From assembly GCF_020216885.1 (NCBI RefSeq), contig NZ_JAIWON010000016.1, forward strand, positions 1-18,773: a stretch of 18,773 bases of DNA, written 5' to 3'. Of the stretch, positions 1-7,800 are shown in pieces. Source of the DNA: Zymomonas sp. GTDB lineage: Bacteria; Pseudomonadota; Alphaproteobacteria; Sphingomonadales; Sphingomonadaceae. The notes beneath the pieces are model-generated. The model was not told where the DNA came from. It made no database searches and was given only the letters and a program-made list of their open reading frames with translations. Each line of letters begins with the position of its first letter. The first letter of the stretch is position 1. The position numbers were made by a program, and so were the translations under genes.

Positions 1-1
1 T

Positions 2-373
2 TTTAACGATAATGTTTTCGATGCGTATACTATAGCTTTTGGTATAAGAAATGTAACTCATATACAAAAGGCCTTAGATGAAGCTTGGCGCGTCTTAAAA
101 GTTGGAGGTCGTTTCTTCTGCATGGAATTTTCTCAGACGAAATGGCCGGGATTTTCTAATCTTTACAAAGTATATTCGACGCATATTGTGCCTAAAATCG
201 GCCAATTATTGGCCAATGATGAAGGTAGTTATCGCTATCTTATTGAATCGATCGAAAGATTCCCGAATTTAGAAAAATTCTCTGACATGATTAAATCTGC
301 AGGTTTTGTTCAAATACGTGCAAGACCTATTTTAGGCGGTTTGGTCGCGATACATAGCGGTTGGAAAGTCTAA
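2..373 (+). CDS. ubiE: UbiE, ubiquinone/menaquinone C-methyltransferase, 3' part
   Basis: The frame is open from base 2, so this is the C-terminal 123 residues of a gene that begins before the window. The visible part reads through an AFGIRN motif, a helix ending in LKVGGRFFCMEFS (the post-motif strand of class I SAM methyltransferases), and a C-terminus LGGLVAIHSGWKV typical of UbiE. UbiE methylates the C2 position of the demethoxy-quinol ring in ubiquinone synthesis, using S-adenosylmethionine, and acts near the membrane. The first internal ATG is at 122, but homology upstream of it (the AFGIRN block) shows that is not the start. ubiB follows after 3 bases, so the two are almost certainly co-transcribed and translationally coupled. 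The SAM-binding GxGxG motif lies outside the window. Confidence 0.93.
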   Translation, partial: FNDNVFDAYTIAFGIRNVTHIQKALDEAWRVLKVGGRFFCMEFSQTKWPGFSNLYKVYSTHIVPKIGQLLANDEGSYRYLIESIERFPNLEKFSDMIKSAGFVQIRARPILGGLVAIHSGWKV

Positions 374-376
374 TTA

Positions 377-1912
377 ATGACATTAGCCGTTGTCCATCTC
401 TGGCGATTATTTCGCTGGGGCAGAATATTATCAAAGCATGGTATTTTAAAAGCAGCAGAGAATTCTACAACTTTTCCATTTTCTTTTCGCTTTGCAATAA
501 AATTGCTGCAATTAGGAGGGCATGTCGAAAATACGCCTGATTATGCAGGTGCTTTTGTAGCTTTAGGGCCTTCTGCAATCAAATTTGGTCAGACTTTGGC
601 AACTCGTCCCGATTTAATTGGAGATGCTGCAGCCAATCAATTGGCCTGTTTACAAGATTCGGTTCCACCCTTGCCGTTTAAAGATATTCGTCCGGTGATC
701 GAAAATACCTTGGGTTGCCCTATTGAGAAATCCTTTCGCTTTTTTAATGAAATCCCTATTGGTTCAGCCTCTATTGCTCAAGTGTATCAAGCAGAAACTC
801 TTGATGGTGACATGGTTGCCGTCAAAGTGCTTCGCCCTGGCATAAAACAGGCTTTTCGGAAAACCACGGAAACATATGAATGGACAGCCTCAAAAATAGA
901 GTCATGGAATGATGAGTTTATCCGCTTGCGCCCTAAATTAGTTGTCAAAACTTTTCGTCAATGGACAATACGCGAGCTGGATTTAAGGAGAGAGGCTGCT
1001 TCTGCTTCTGAACTTGCCGAAAATATGGGGGTTATCCCTGATTTCAAAGTTCCCGCAATAGACTGGAGTCGAACATCTCAGTCTATGATGACGATGCAAT
1101 GGATAGATGGCATCAAACTTTCAGACCATCAAAAATTAAAAGAAGCAGGCTATGATTTAAAATCTTTGGCAACACGTCTTGTTCGCAGTTTTTTAAGACA
1201 GGCGATTGCCGATGGTTTTTTTCATGCAGATCTTCATCACGGCAATCTGTTTGCATTAAAAGATGGATCTCTTGCTGTTGTTGATTTTGGTATTATGGGA
1301 CGAATTGACAAAAAAGCCCGCCGCTGGTTAGCTGAAATATTATATGGCCTTATTGCAGGTAACTATTCTCGAATAGCTGAAATTCATTTCGAGGCAGGTT
1401 ATGTACCGCCTCATCATGACATGGCAGAATTTACGACTGCATTGCGAGCTATTGGCGAACCTATCAGAGGATTATCCGTTCGCGATATTTCTATTAGTCA
1501 TATGCTAGATGGATTATTTGCCATAACGCGCGAATTTGAAATGCAAACCCAGCCTCATCTTTTACTTTTACAAAAAACGATGGTTGTCGTTGAAGGTGTT
1601 GCAACCTCTTTATATCCTGATATCAATTTATGGGATACAGCAGAGCCTTTTGTCCGAGAATGGCTGCGATCAGAGCTGGGGCCTGAGGCTAAAATAGCGG
1701 AAGAATTCCATAAAACACTTAATACTATGAAGCGATTGCCGGATATAATTGATCGCATGGATCAATATTACCCCCATCCTACTATAGAAGAGCAGCTCTA
1801 TCCTGTAGATAATAAAGTGCCTGTTAAATCTATAACAGGTCACTATGTATCCTTGATAACCCTAGCCGCATTTATTCTCGGAATAGTTCTTGGTCACCAC
1901 CATTTTTTTTAA
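377..1912 (+). CDS. ubiB: UbiB, ABC1/ADCK-family ubiquinone biosynthesis protein
   Basis: A 511-residue member of the atypical kinase-like UbiB/COQ8/ADCK family, which supports ubiquinone synthesis as an ATPase/kinase-like factor at the membrane. Visible family motifs, in order: the KxGQ-type motif KFGQ (69-72), the Ala-rich loop GSASIAQVYQAE replacing the usual Gly-rich loop (129-140), the VAVKVLRPG lysine strand (K150), ELDLRREA (200-207), the catalytic-loop equivalent HADLHHGN (283-290) and the DFG motif (303-305). The last 20 or so residues (about 489-507) form a hydrophobic membrane segment ending in HHHFF; E. coli UbiB has two C-terminal membrane helices, so this one looks slightly shorter (511 against 546 residues). 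It starts 3 bp after ubiE and is followed 24 bp later by coaBC. The quinone role is firm from family and context; its exact biochemical step is still uncertain for the family. Confidence 0.95.
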   Translation: MTLAVVHLWRLFRWGRILSKHGILKAAENSTTFPFSFRFAIKLLQLGGHVENTPDYAGAFVALGPSAIKFGQTLATRPDLIGDAAANQLACLQDSVPPLPFKDIRPVIENTLGCPIEKSFRFFNEIPIGSASIAQVYQAETLDGDMVAVKVLRPGIKQAFRKTTETYEWTASKIESWNDEFIRLRPKLVVKTFRQWTIRELDLRREAASASELAENMGVIPDFKVPAIDWSRTSQSMMTMQWIDGIKLSDHQKLKEAGYDLKSLATRLVRSFLRQAIADGFFHADLHHGNLFALKDGSLAVVDFGIMGRIDKKARRWLAEILYGLIAGNYSRIAEIHFEAGYVPPHHDMAEFTTALRAIGEPIRGLSVRDISISHMLDGLFAITREFEMQTQPHLLLLQKTMVVVEGVATSLYPDINLWDTAEPFVREWLRSELGPEAKIAEEFHKTLNTMKRLPDIIDRMDQYYPHPTIEEQLYPVDNKVPVKSITGHYVSLITLAAFILGIVLGHHHFF

Positions 1913-1936
1913 TCCCTTTTCAAATAGAGATAATTT

Positions 1937-3190
1937 ATGTCTTCTTTTTTAAACGGAAAGCGAATCCTGTTGGTTATTTCGGGCAGCATTGCAGCGATCA
2001 AGGCTCCGGATATAATCCGCTTATTCCGAAGGAAAAAAGCCGACATACGCTGTCTTGTCACAAAGGGTGGCGCGCATTTTATAACACCTCTTGCTCTTGC
2101 AAGCTTGTCAGGGCATCCAGTTGCTCAGGATATGTGGGATGAAAGTGAAGAATCCTCAATTCGCCATATTCGCTTAGCGCGTGAAGCGGATGTCATTATT
2201 GTTGCACCCGCATCAGCTGATTTTATCTCAAAAATGGCGAATGGTTTGGCTAACGATTTAGCTTCGACTGTTATCCTTGCCGCAGACAGCCCTATTTTAG
2301 TGGCGCCTGCGATGAACCATCGAATGTGGCATCATTCAGCAACGCAACGAAATATTCATCGACTAAAATCTGATGGAATCGCTTTTATTGATCCAGAAGC
2401 GGGGCCTATGGCTTGTGGCGAAACAGGGATTGGGCGGTTAGCCGATCCAGAGGACATTATTTTATCTACAGAATCGCTTTTAGCTCGTGAAGAAAATCAT
2501 CAGAGTTTAAAAAACAGGCATTTTATCGTGACGGCGGGACCAACATATGAGCCGATTGATCCAGTCCGTTATTTGGCTAATCGCTCTTCTGGGAAACAAG
2601 GCTTTGCTATTGCTGAAGCTTTACAAAAGTCAGGTGCAAAAGTCACCCTCATCGCGGGTCCTGTTTATCAAGCTACACCAGATGGTGTAGATCGCGTGAA
2701 TGTTGAAACGGCTATTGAAATGGAAGAGGCTGTTGAAGCAGCGCTTCCCGCCGATGGTGCGATTTTCACAGCAGCGGTTGCTGACTGGAGATTTCGTTAT
2801 TCTCCTTATAAATATAAAAAAGGCCGATCTGCCCCCGACCTTACACTGATAGAAAATCCAGATATTTTATCGACGATATCTCATAAAAAAACAGATCGCC
2901 CATTCTTGGTTATCGGTTTTGCAGCAGAATCAGAAGATTTATTGGAAAATGCAAAGTTAAAGTTACAGAAAAAAGGTTGTGACTGGGTAATTGCCAATTC
3001 TGTTATTGGAAATGAAGAAGCTCCTTCGGCAATGGGCGGGGACTATAATAAAATTTCTATTATCAGTCACGCTGATGTAGAAAACTGGGCGCTTATGTCT
3101 AAAAAAGAGATCGCCCTTCATTTAGTGAGTAAAATTGCGGACTATTTTAACCTCGCTAACAATTTTCCATCCTCAATTATATCAAAATAA
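1937..3190 (+). CDS. coaBC: CoaBC, bifunctional phosphopantothenoylcysteine decarboxylase/synthetase
   Basis: A 417-residue fusion enzyme of coenzyme A synthesis. The N-terminal CoaC half is an FMN flavoprotein of the HFCD family: [13 protein letters not shown] (16-28), the catalytic His77 in IRHIRLA, the PAMN motif (124-127), and Cys160 in [11 protein letters not shown]. The C-terminal CoaB half shows [20 protein letters not shown] (201-220) with the Asn215 equivalent, the AAVADW strand (279-284), the lysine-rich loop YKYKKG (291-296), ENPDIL (306-311) and IGFAAES (326-332). CoaB joins 4'-phosphopantothenate to cysteine (CTP in bacteria) and CoaC decarboxylates the product to 4'-phosphopantetheine. 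The ATG at 1937 has a weak upstream AGAGA. It lies 24 bp after ubiB; dut follows after 31 bp. Length and motif set are complete. Confidence 0.96.
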   Translation: MSSFLNGKRILLVISGSIAAIKAPDIIRLFRRKKADIRCLVTKGGAHFITPLALASLSGHPVAQDMWDESEESSIRHIRLAREADVIIVAPASADFISKMANGLANDLASTVILAADSPILVAPAMNHRMWHHSATQRNIHRLKSDGIAFIDPEAGPMACGETGIGRLADPEDIILSTESLLAREENHQSLKNRHFIVTAGPTYEPIDPVRYLANRSSGKQGFAIAEALQKSGAKVTLIAGPVYQATPDGVDRVNVETAIEMEEAVEAALPADGAIFTAAVADWRFRYSPYKYKKGRSAPDLTLIENPDILSTISHKKTDRPFLVIGFAAESEDLLENAKLKLQKKGCDWVIANSVIGNEEAPSAMGGDYNKISIISHADVENWALMSKKEIALHLVSKIADYFNLANNFPSSIISK

Positions 3191-3221
3191 GATTTTGCTT
3201 GGTAGAGAGGGATATCGTCTA

Positions 3222-3662
3222 ATGAAAATAAAAGTTGAAATAAAACGTCTATCCCATGGCACAGACCTCCCCTTCCCTTCTTATGCTAGTGAGGGCGCTG
3301 CTGGAATGGATGTCGTGTCAGCAGAGGACGTAATTTTGCAACCGATGCAACGGTATCCGGTTAAAACCGGTTTTGCTATATCTATTCCCAAAGGATATGA
3401 AATTCAGGTTCGTGCCAGATCTGGTCTAGCCTTAAAGCATGGCATCGCTTGCCCTAACGCCCCAGGAACCATTGATTCCGATTATCGGGGTGAGATCAAG
3501 ATTCTGCTTATTAATTTGAGCAACGAAGCTTTTGAAATTAAAAGAGGTGACCGTATTGCCCAGTTGATCTTGGCTCCCGTAACGCAGGCTGTCTTTTACG
3601 AGGTTACTGATTTGGATAATACCGAACGCGGACAGAACGGATTTGGATCAACCGGCATATGA
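3222..3662 (+). CDS. dut: dUTP diphosphatase (dUTPase)
   Basis: A 146-residue trimeric-type dUTPase that hydrolyses dUTP to dUMP and diphosphate, keeping uracil out of DNA and feeding dTMP synthesis. All five family motifs are present: AAGMD (26-30), [11 protein letters not shown] (64-74), the motif with the catalytic Asp and Tyr in [12 protein letters not shown] (82-93), RGDRIAQLI (108-116), and the Gly-rich C-terminal arm [10 protein letters not shown] (136-145). I place the start at the ATG at 3222, preceded by GAGAGG at 3205-3210. The frame remains open upstream to an ATG at 3135, but that extension overlaps the end of coaBC and resembles no dUTPase N-terminus. The stop overlaps the start of the next gene as ATGA, which suggests translational coupling. 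Confidence 0.95.
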   Translation: MKIKVEIKRLSHGTDLPFPSYASEGAAGMDVVSAEDVILQPMQRYPVKTGFAISIPKGYEIQVRARSGLALKHGIACPNAPGTIDSDYRGEIKILLINLSNEAFEIKRGDRIAQLILAPVTQAVFYEVTDLDNTERGQNGFGSTGI

Positions 3663-4417
3663 TACTTACGGATAATCAGCTCGATCGCTATGCTCGTCAT
3701 ATTATTTTACCTGAAATCGGTGGTAAGGGGCAAAAAAAACTATTATCGGCTCATGTCGCTATTGTAGGCGCTGGGGGTATTGGTTCTCCAGTCATTCAAT
3801 ATTTAGCTGCTGCTGGTGTCGGGCGGCTTACTATCATTGATAATGACGAGGTTTCACTTTCGAATCTGCAGCGGCAAACGCTTTTCGCGACACGTGATGT
3901 CGGAGCGCATAAAGTGGCTATGGCTGCTAATGTCGTCCAACGTCTAAATCCTGATGTTAAAGTATTACCTTATGACCAGAAGCTGGATGCAGATAATGCT
4001 GAGAAGCTGCTTGGTCAGGCTGACGTTATTGTGGATGGCAGTGATAATTTTGGAACCCGTTTGGTTGTCAGCGATATAGCAACAGAGTTGAAAATTCCTT
4101 TGGTATCCGCTGCTGTTATTCGTTTTGAAGCACAGTTAGCTGTTTTTAAAGGGTATGAAGCAAGTAAACCTTGTTATCGCTGCTTTGTCGGTGATGATCC
4201 AGGTGAACCGGAGATGACTTGTTCAGCTCAAGGTGTTCTCGGTGCATTGACTGGAACTATCGGAAGTTTAGCTGCGATTGAGACTGTCCGCTTGATTACA
4301 GGATTTGGTTCCGAGAGCGGCGACAAACTACTGCTGATTGATGCCAAAGATTTTCGTTTCAGAACCGTCTCTTTGAGAAAAGACCCGAATTGTTGTTGCA
4401 GCCATAGCGAGGAATAG
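3659..4417 (+). CDS. moeB: MoeB/ThiF/HesA-family adenylyltransferase (E1-like)
   Basis: A 252-residue E1-like enzyme that adenylates the C-terminal Gly-Gly of a small ubiquitin-like sulfur carrier (MoaD for molybdopterin, or ThiS for thiamine). Visible features: [12 protein letters not shown] (11-22), the nucleotide-binding GAGGIGSP (37-44), [16 protein letters not shown] (61-76), the VDGSDNF strand (125-131), the zinc ligand pair CYRC (172-175), and Cys188 in [11 protein letters not shown] at the E. coli MoeB Cys187 position. There is no C-terminal rhodanese domain, so it is the short form. The second zinc pair, normally CxxC, reads CCC-S-H (245-249), so the fourth ligand is ambiguous. It overlaps dut by 4 bp and closes the operon. 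Family alone cannot separate MoeB from ThiF or HesA, and no MoaD or ThiS gene lies beside it. Confidence 0.85.
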   Translation: MILTDNQLDRYARHIILPEIGGKGQKKLLSAHVAIVGAGGIGSPVIQYLAAAGVGRLTIIDNDEVSLSNLQRQTLFATRDVGAHKVAMAANVVQRLNPDVKVLPYDQKLDADNAEKLLGQADVIVDGSDNFGTRLVVSDIATELKIPLVSAAVIRFEAQLAVFKGYEASKPCYRCFVGDDPGEPEMTCSAQGVLGALTGTIGSLAAIETVRLITGFGSESGDKLLLIDAKDFRFRTVSLRKDPNCCCSHSEE

Positions 4418-4780
4418 CTTTGGGTTGATTGGGTGAAGACATTAGATTTTAAGAGTATGATAGGGGCGATAACTAAGGGAGTATAAAGTCATCTTATGCG
4501 CTAAAGCGGCATGGAATAGATGATAGATAAATAGAGCGCTCTGTCTATCTTTAAGGGCACCTTGTTAGGCGTGGCATTGCTGTCTTTTGAAGTGGAGGCT
4601 TGATACTATCGACTTGAGTTATAGCTCGCATTTAATAATCACTTTGCAGATTGAAATCAGAGGGGCTGTAAAAATAGGTTGTGATTAAAGCCGTTGCTGT
4701 CCTTGGGTTGAATAGATAGTCAGGCATTTGCAAGCGAAGCTGGAAAGATCAGAGTATAAGAAACTAAGAATGTAAAGTAG
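4418..4780. other. Intergenic stretch without a convincing gene
   Basis: About 360 bp between the convergent moeB-like and topA genes with no open frame that looks like a protein on either strand. At 4522-4549 an imperfect hairpin can form: GATAGA pairs with TCTATC around a palindromic AGAGCGCTCT core, followed by only three T. This might be a weak terminator for the ubiE-to-moeB operon. There is no tRNA-like cloverleaf that I can recognise. The stretch could hold a small RNA ending at the palindrome at 4781, since that palindrome has a T-tract on the plus side; this is inference only. Confidence 0.5.
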
Positions 4781-4810
4781 AAACGGGATAGCCATGGCTA
4801 TCCCGTTTTT
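4781..4810. terminator. Perfect 28-bp palindrome, likely bidirectional intrinsic terminator
   Basis: Bases 4781-4808 are a perfect palindrome (AAACGGGATAGCCA then its exact reverse complement). As RNA it folds into a GC-containing hairpin with a tight loop. On the plus strand it runs straight into TTTTTGTTTTTATTT, a good U-tract. On the minus strand it begins just after the topA stop (4815) and is followed by TTTCTACTTT, a weaker U-tract. Position and shape fit a shared terminator between convergent transcription units. The core CCATGG is an NcoI-type hexamer by chance. Confidence 0.8.
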
Positions 4811-4814
4811 GTTT

Positions 4815-7800
4815 TTATTTGGCTACTTCGTCTTTTGAGGGGGCCTTTTTAGACACCGTTTTTTTGGTGGCTGTCTTTTTGGGGCTAGCCTTTGTTGCGG
4901 TGCTTTTTGAAGTGGTTTTCTTTACCACTGTTTTTTTCGCGACAGCTTTCTTAGCAGGTGCCTTTTCGGGAGGGGCGCTGCCGTCTTCCGAAGCGGTGCT
5001 ATCGGTCGTGGTTGACTTTTTGGTCGCGGTTTTTGGTGTCGCCTTTTTAGGGGCGGCTTTCTTAGTAGGGGTCTTTTTGGCCGTGCTTTTCTTAGCGGCG
5101 GCCTTTTTGGTTTTCTTCTTTTTCGGCATTTTGGCGCGGGCTTCTAATAACGCCAAAGCCTCTTCGAAAGTTAGGCTTTCGGGGGTTGTGTCTTTTGGTA
5201 AAGAGGCATTGGTTTCGCCATCGGTAACATAGGGCCCGTAGCGGCCATTCATCAGTTGAACTGGCTTTTCTGTGACGGGGCTGTCGCCTAAAACCTTCAA
5301 GGGTTCGCGGGATAATGTCGCACCGGTGCGACCCTTATTTTGGGCGGCTTCGGCCAGTTTTACAACAGCCCTGTCGATGTCAATGTCCAACAGCTCTTCA
5401 GTCGAAGACAGGCGGGCATATTTGCCATCACAATTCAGATAGGGGCCATAACGTCCGGTTCCGGCAATAATTATTTTGCCGCTTTCGGGATGAAGGCCAA
5501 TTTCGCGAGGCAGTGCCAAGAGACGGCTGGCTAATGAAAAATCAACCTCCCTTGGATTGACATCGCGGGGGACAGAAACCCGTTTAGCGCTTTTACCCTC
5601 ACCAAGCTGTATATAGGGCCCAAAACGGCCTGTCCGGCGTGTAACCGCCCTTGCTTTTCTGGAGTCTTCTTCCTCTTTGGCTTGTGCGTCCGCTTTGCTA
5701 GTGGCCGTATCATTGTCTTCTTCCAGAGCCACTTTTACTGATGAGGTCGCAGAAGAAGGCATGCTAGCCAGATGGGCGACATTATCTGAATGGCTGTTAT
5801 CAGACGCTATAGCATGGCCGACATCATGGCCGGTAGAAACGGCGTTGCTATCAATCTTTGCATCACTTTTAGAGACAGAGGCATCGTCAGAAGAGACAGG
5901 GGCATCGTCAGAAGAGACAGAGGCATCGTTAGAATTGCGATCATGAGAGAACGCATTACTATCGGCACTATCGACACTATCGGCACTATCGGCACTATCG
6001 GCAGCTTCCTTGTGGTTGGATAGAACCGCATGACGGGCGTTATGATCGGTAGAACTACCCGTGTAAGCCGCCGCGATATCTCCATTACGATGAGATAGGG
6101 GTGCATTATCGGCATCCTGACGGGTAGAATCTGCCCCGCTACCGATATGCCCATCATGATCGGAGGCCGTAGCCTTATCGTCAGTAGAACCGCCTTTTTG
6201 AGCCGCCAGAATCGCGCCGCTGCTGTTATTTGCCTTGTTGTCGGAAATGGCAGCGTGATCTGCGTTATTTTTACCGGAAAGAGCCTGATTACGGATACCG
6301 GCTTGGTTGTCCGCATCGACTTCGTCAGAGGTTGCAGCCGCTGCCGAAGCCCCATGAGCCGAGGAATCCCCATTATTGCCGGAAGAAACCGTTTTGTCGT
6401 CTGTAAGGCTGGATTTGGGAGAGGTAGCCTCCCCTGTTGAAGAGAGGGGTTCGTCAGGGTCAAAAGGTAAATCGGCCGCAGAGGCTGCATTAGACGAAAG
6501 ATCATCCTTGTCAGAAAGCGTCGTTTTAGCCGTCAAATCTTCTGTTTGATTGGATGCGTCAGAATAGCTGTCATCATCTGAATGATCGGCATTTTCAGGC
6601 ATATATCCAAGCAAGACGGGTTCGTTATCGTCAACGCCGTCTTCCCCCTGTCCAAAGCCACGCGTGTATTTACATTCGGGATAGTTTGAGCAAGCAATAA
6701 AGGCACCGAAACGTCCCCCTTTTAACGCCAAACGACCCGTATGACAGGAGGGACATTCGCGGGGATCGTGACCATCGCCCTTGTCAGGGAAAAGCCAAGC
6801 TTCGAGGAATTTATCCAATTCCGCCGTGATGGCCGAGGGTTGTTGTTCCATGACTTCGGCGGTTTTGGGTCTGAAGTCATGCCAGAAAGCATCAAGGATA
6901 TTTTGCCAATCAGCCCGCCCGCCGGAAATTTCGTCAAGGCTGTCTTCCAAGCCAGCGGTAAAGTCATAGCTGACATAACGTTCAAAGAAACGTTCGAGAA
7001 AGGCGGTGAGCAAACGTCCGGCTTCGCTGGGAATGAAGCGGTTGCGTTCCAACGTGACATAGGCGCGGTCTTTTAGAAGCTGAATGACCGAAGCGTAAGT
7101 GGATGGGCGACCGATGCCCAAATCTTCCATTTTTTTGACCAAGCTCGCTTCCGAATAACGGGGCGGCGGCTGGGTGAAATGTTGATCTGCCCTGACTTCT
7201 TTTTTCAAAGGGGCATCGCCTGCCCGCAATAAAGGCAAACGGGCGCGGCCTTCTTTGCCGTCGCGGTCATTGGCGTTATCGTCGGCACTTTCTTCATAAA
7301 GTGTCAGGAAACCAGAGAATAAGACCACCTGCCCCGTGACCCGCAAGACATTTTGTCCCGTGCCATCGGTTAAATCGACCGTTGTCCGTTCCAGCTTGGC
7401 GGAGGCCATCTGGCTGGCAAGGGCGCGTTTCCAGATCAGTTCATAAAGACGGGCATGATCGCCGCTGGCCGCTTTATCGCGGGAAAAATCGGTTGGCCGA
7501 ATAGCCTCATGGGCTTCTTGGGCATTTTTGGCTTTGACCTGATATTGTCTCGGCTTGTCCGGCACAAAGCCGCCGTCATAGCGTTGGGTGATGGTTTTTC
7601 GAGCCGCGGCAATCGCGCTTTCATCCATCTGAACCCCGTCCGTCCGCATATAGGTGATAAGCCCTTCTTCATAAAGGCTTTGAGCGAGACGCATCGTATG
7701 GCTGGCCGCAAAACCCAATTTACGGGCGGCTTCCTGCTGCAAGGTCGAAGTGGTGAAAGGCGGTTGCGGATTACGGGAAACGGGTTTGGTTTCGACATTA

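Noticed and set aside
3135..3221. Longer dut reading frame from ATG 3135
   Set aside because: The extra 29 residues overlap coaBC and do not resemble a dUTPase N-terminus; ATG 3222 has a ribosome site and gives the family length.
4819..5232. 137-codon plus-strand frame rich in Phe, Ala and Val
   Set aside because: It is the antisense shadow of the TopA Lys/Ala tail; low-complexity codons on one strand give an open frame on the other. There is no ribosome site.
5871..6002. CRISPR-like direct repeats
   Set aside because: The copies are contiguous without spacers, have unit lengths of 9 and 21 bp, and lie inside the topA reading frame.
5807..6505. 232-codon minus-strand frame inside topA
   Set aside because: It is a shifted frame over the repeat-rich insert, with MPLSLLT-type repeats that mirror the tandem DNA arrays; no family resemblance.
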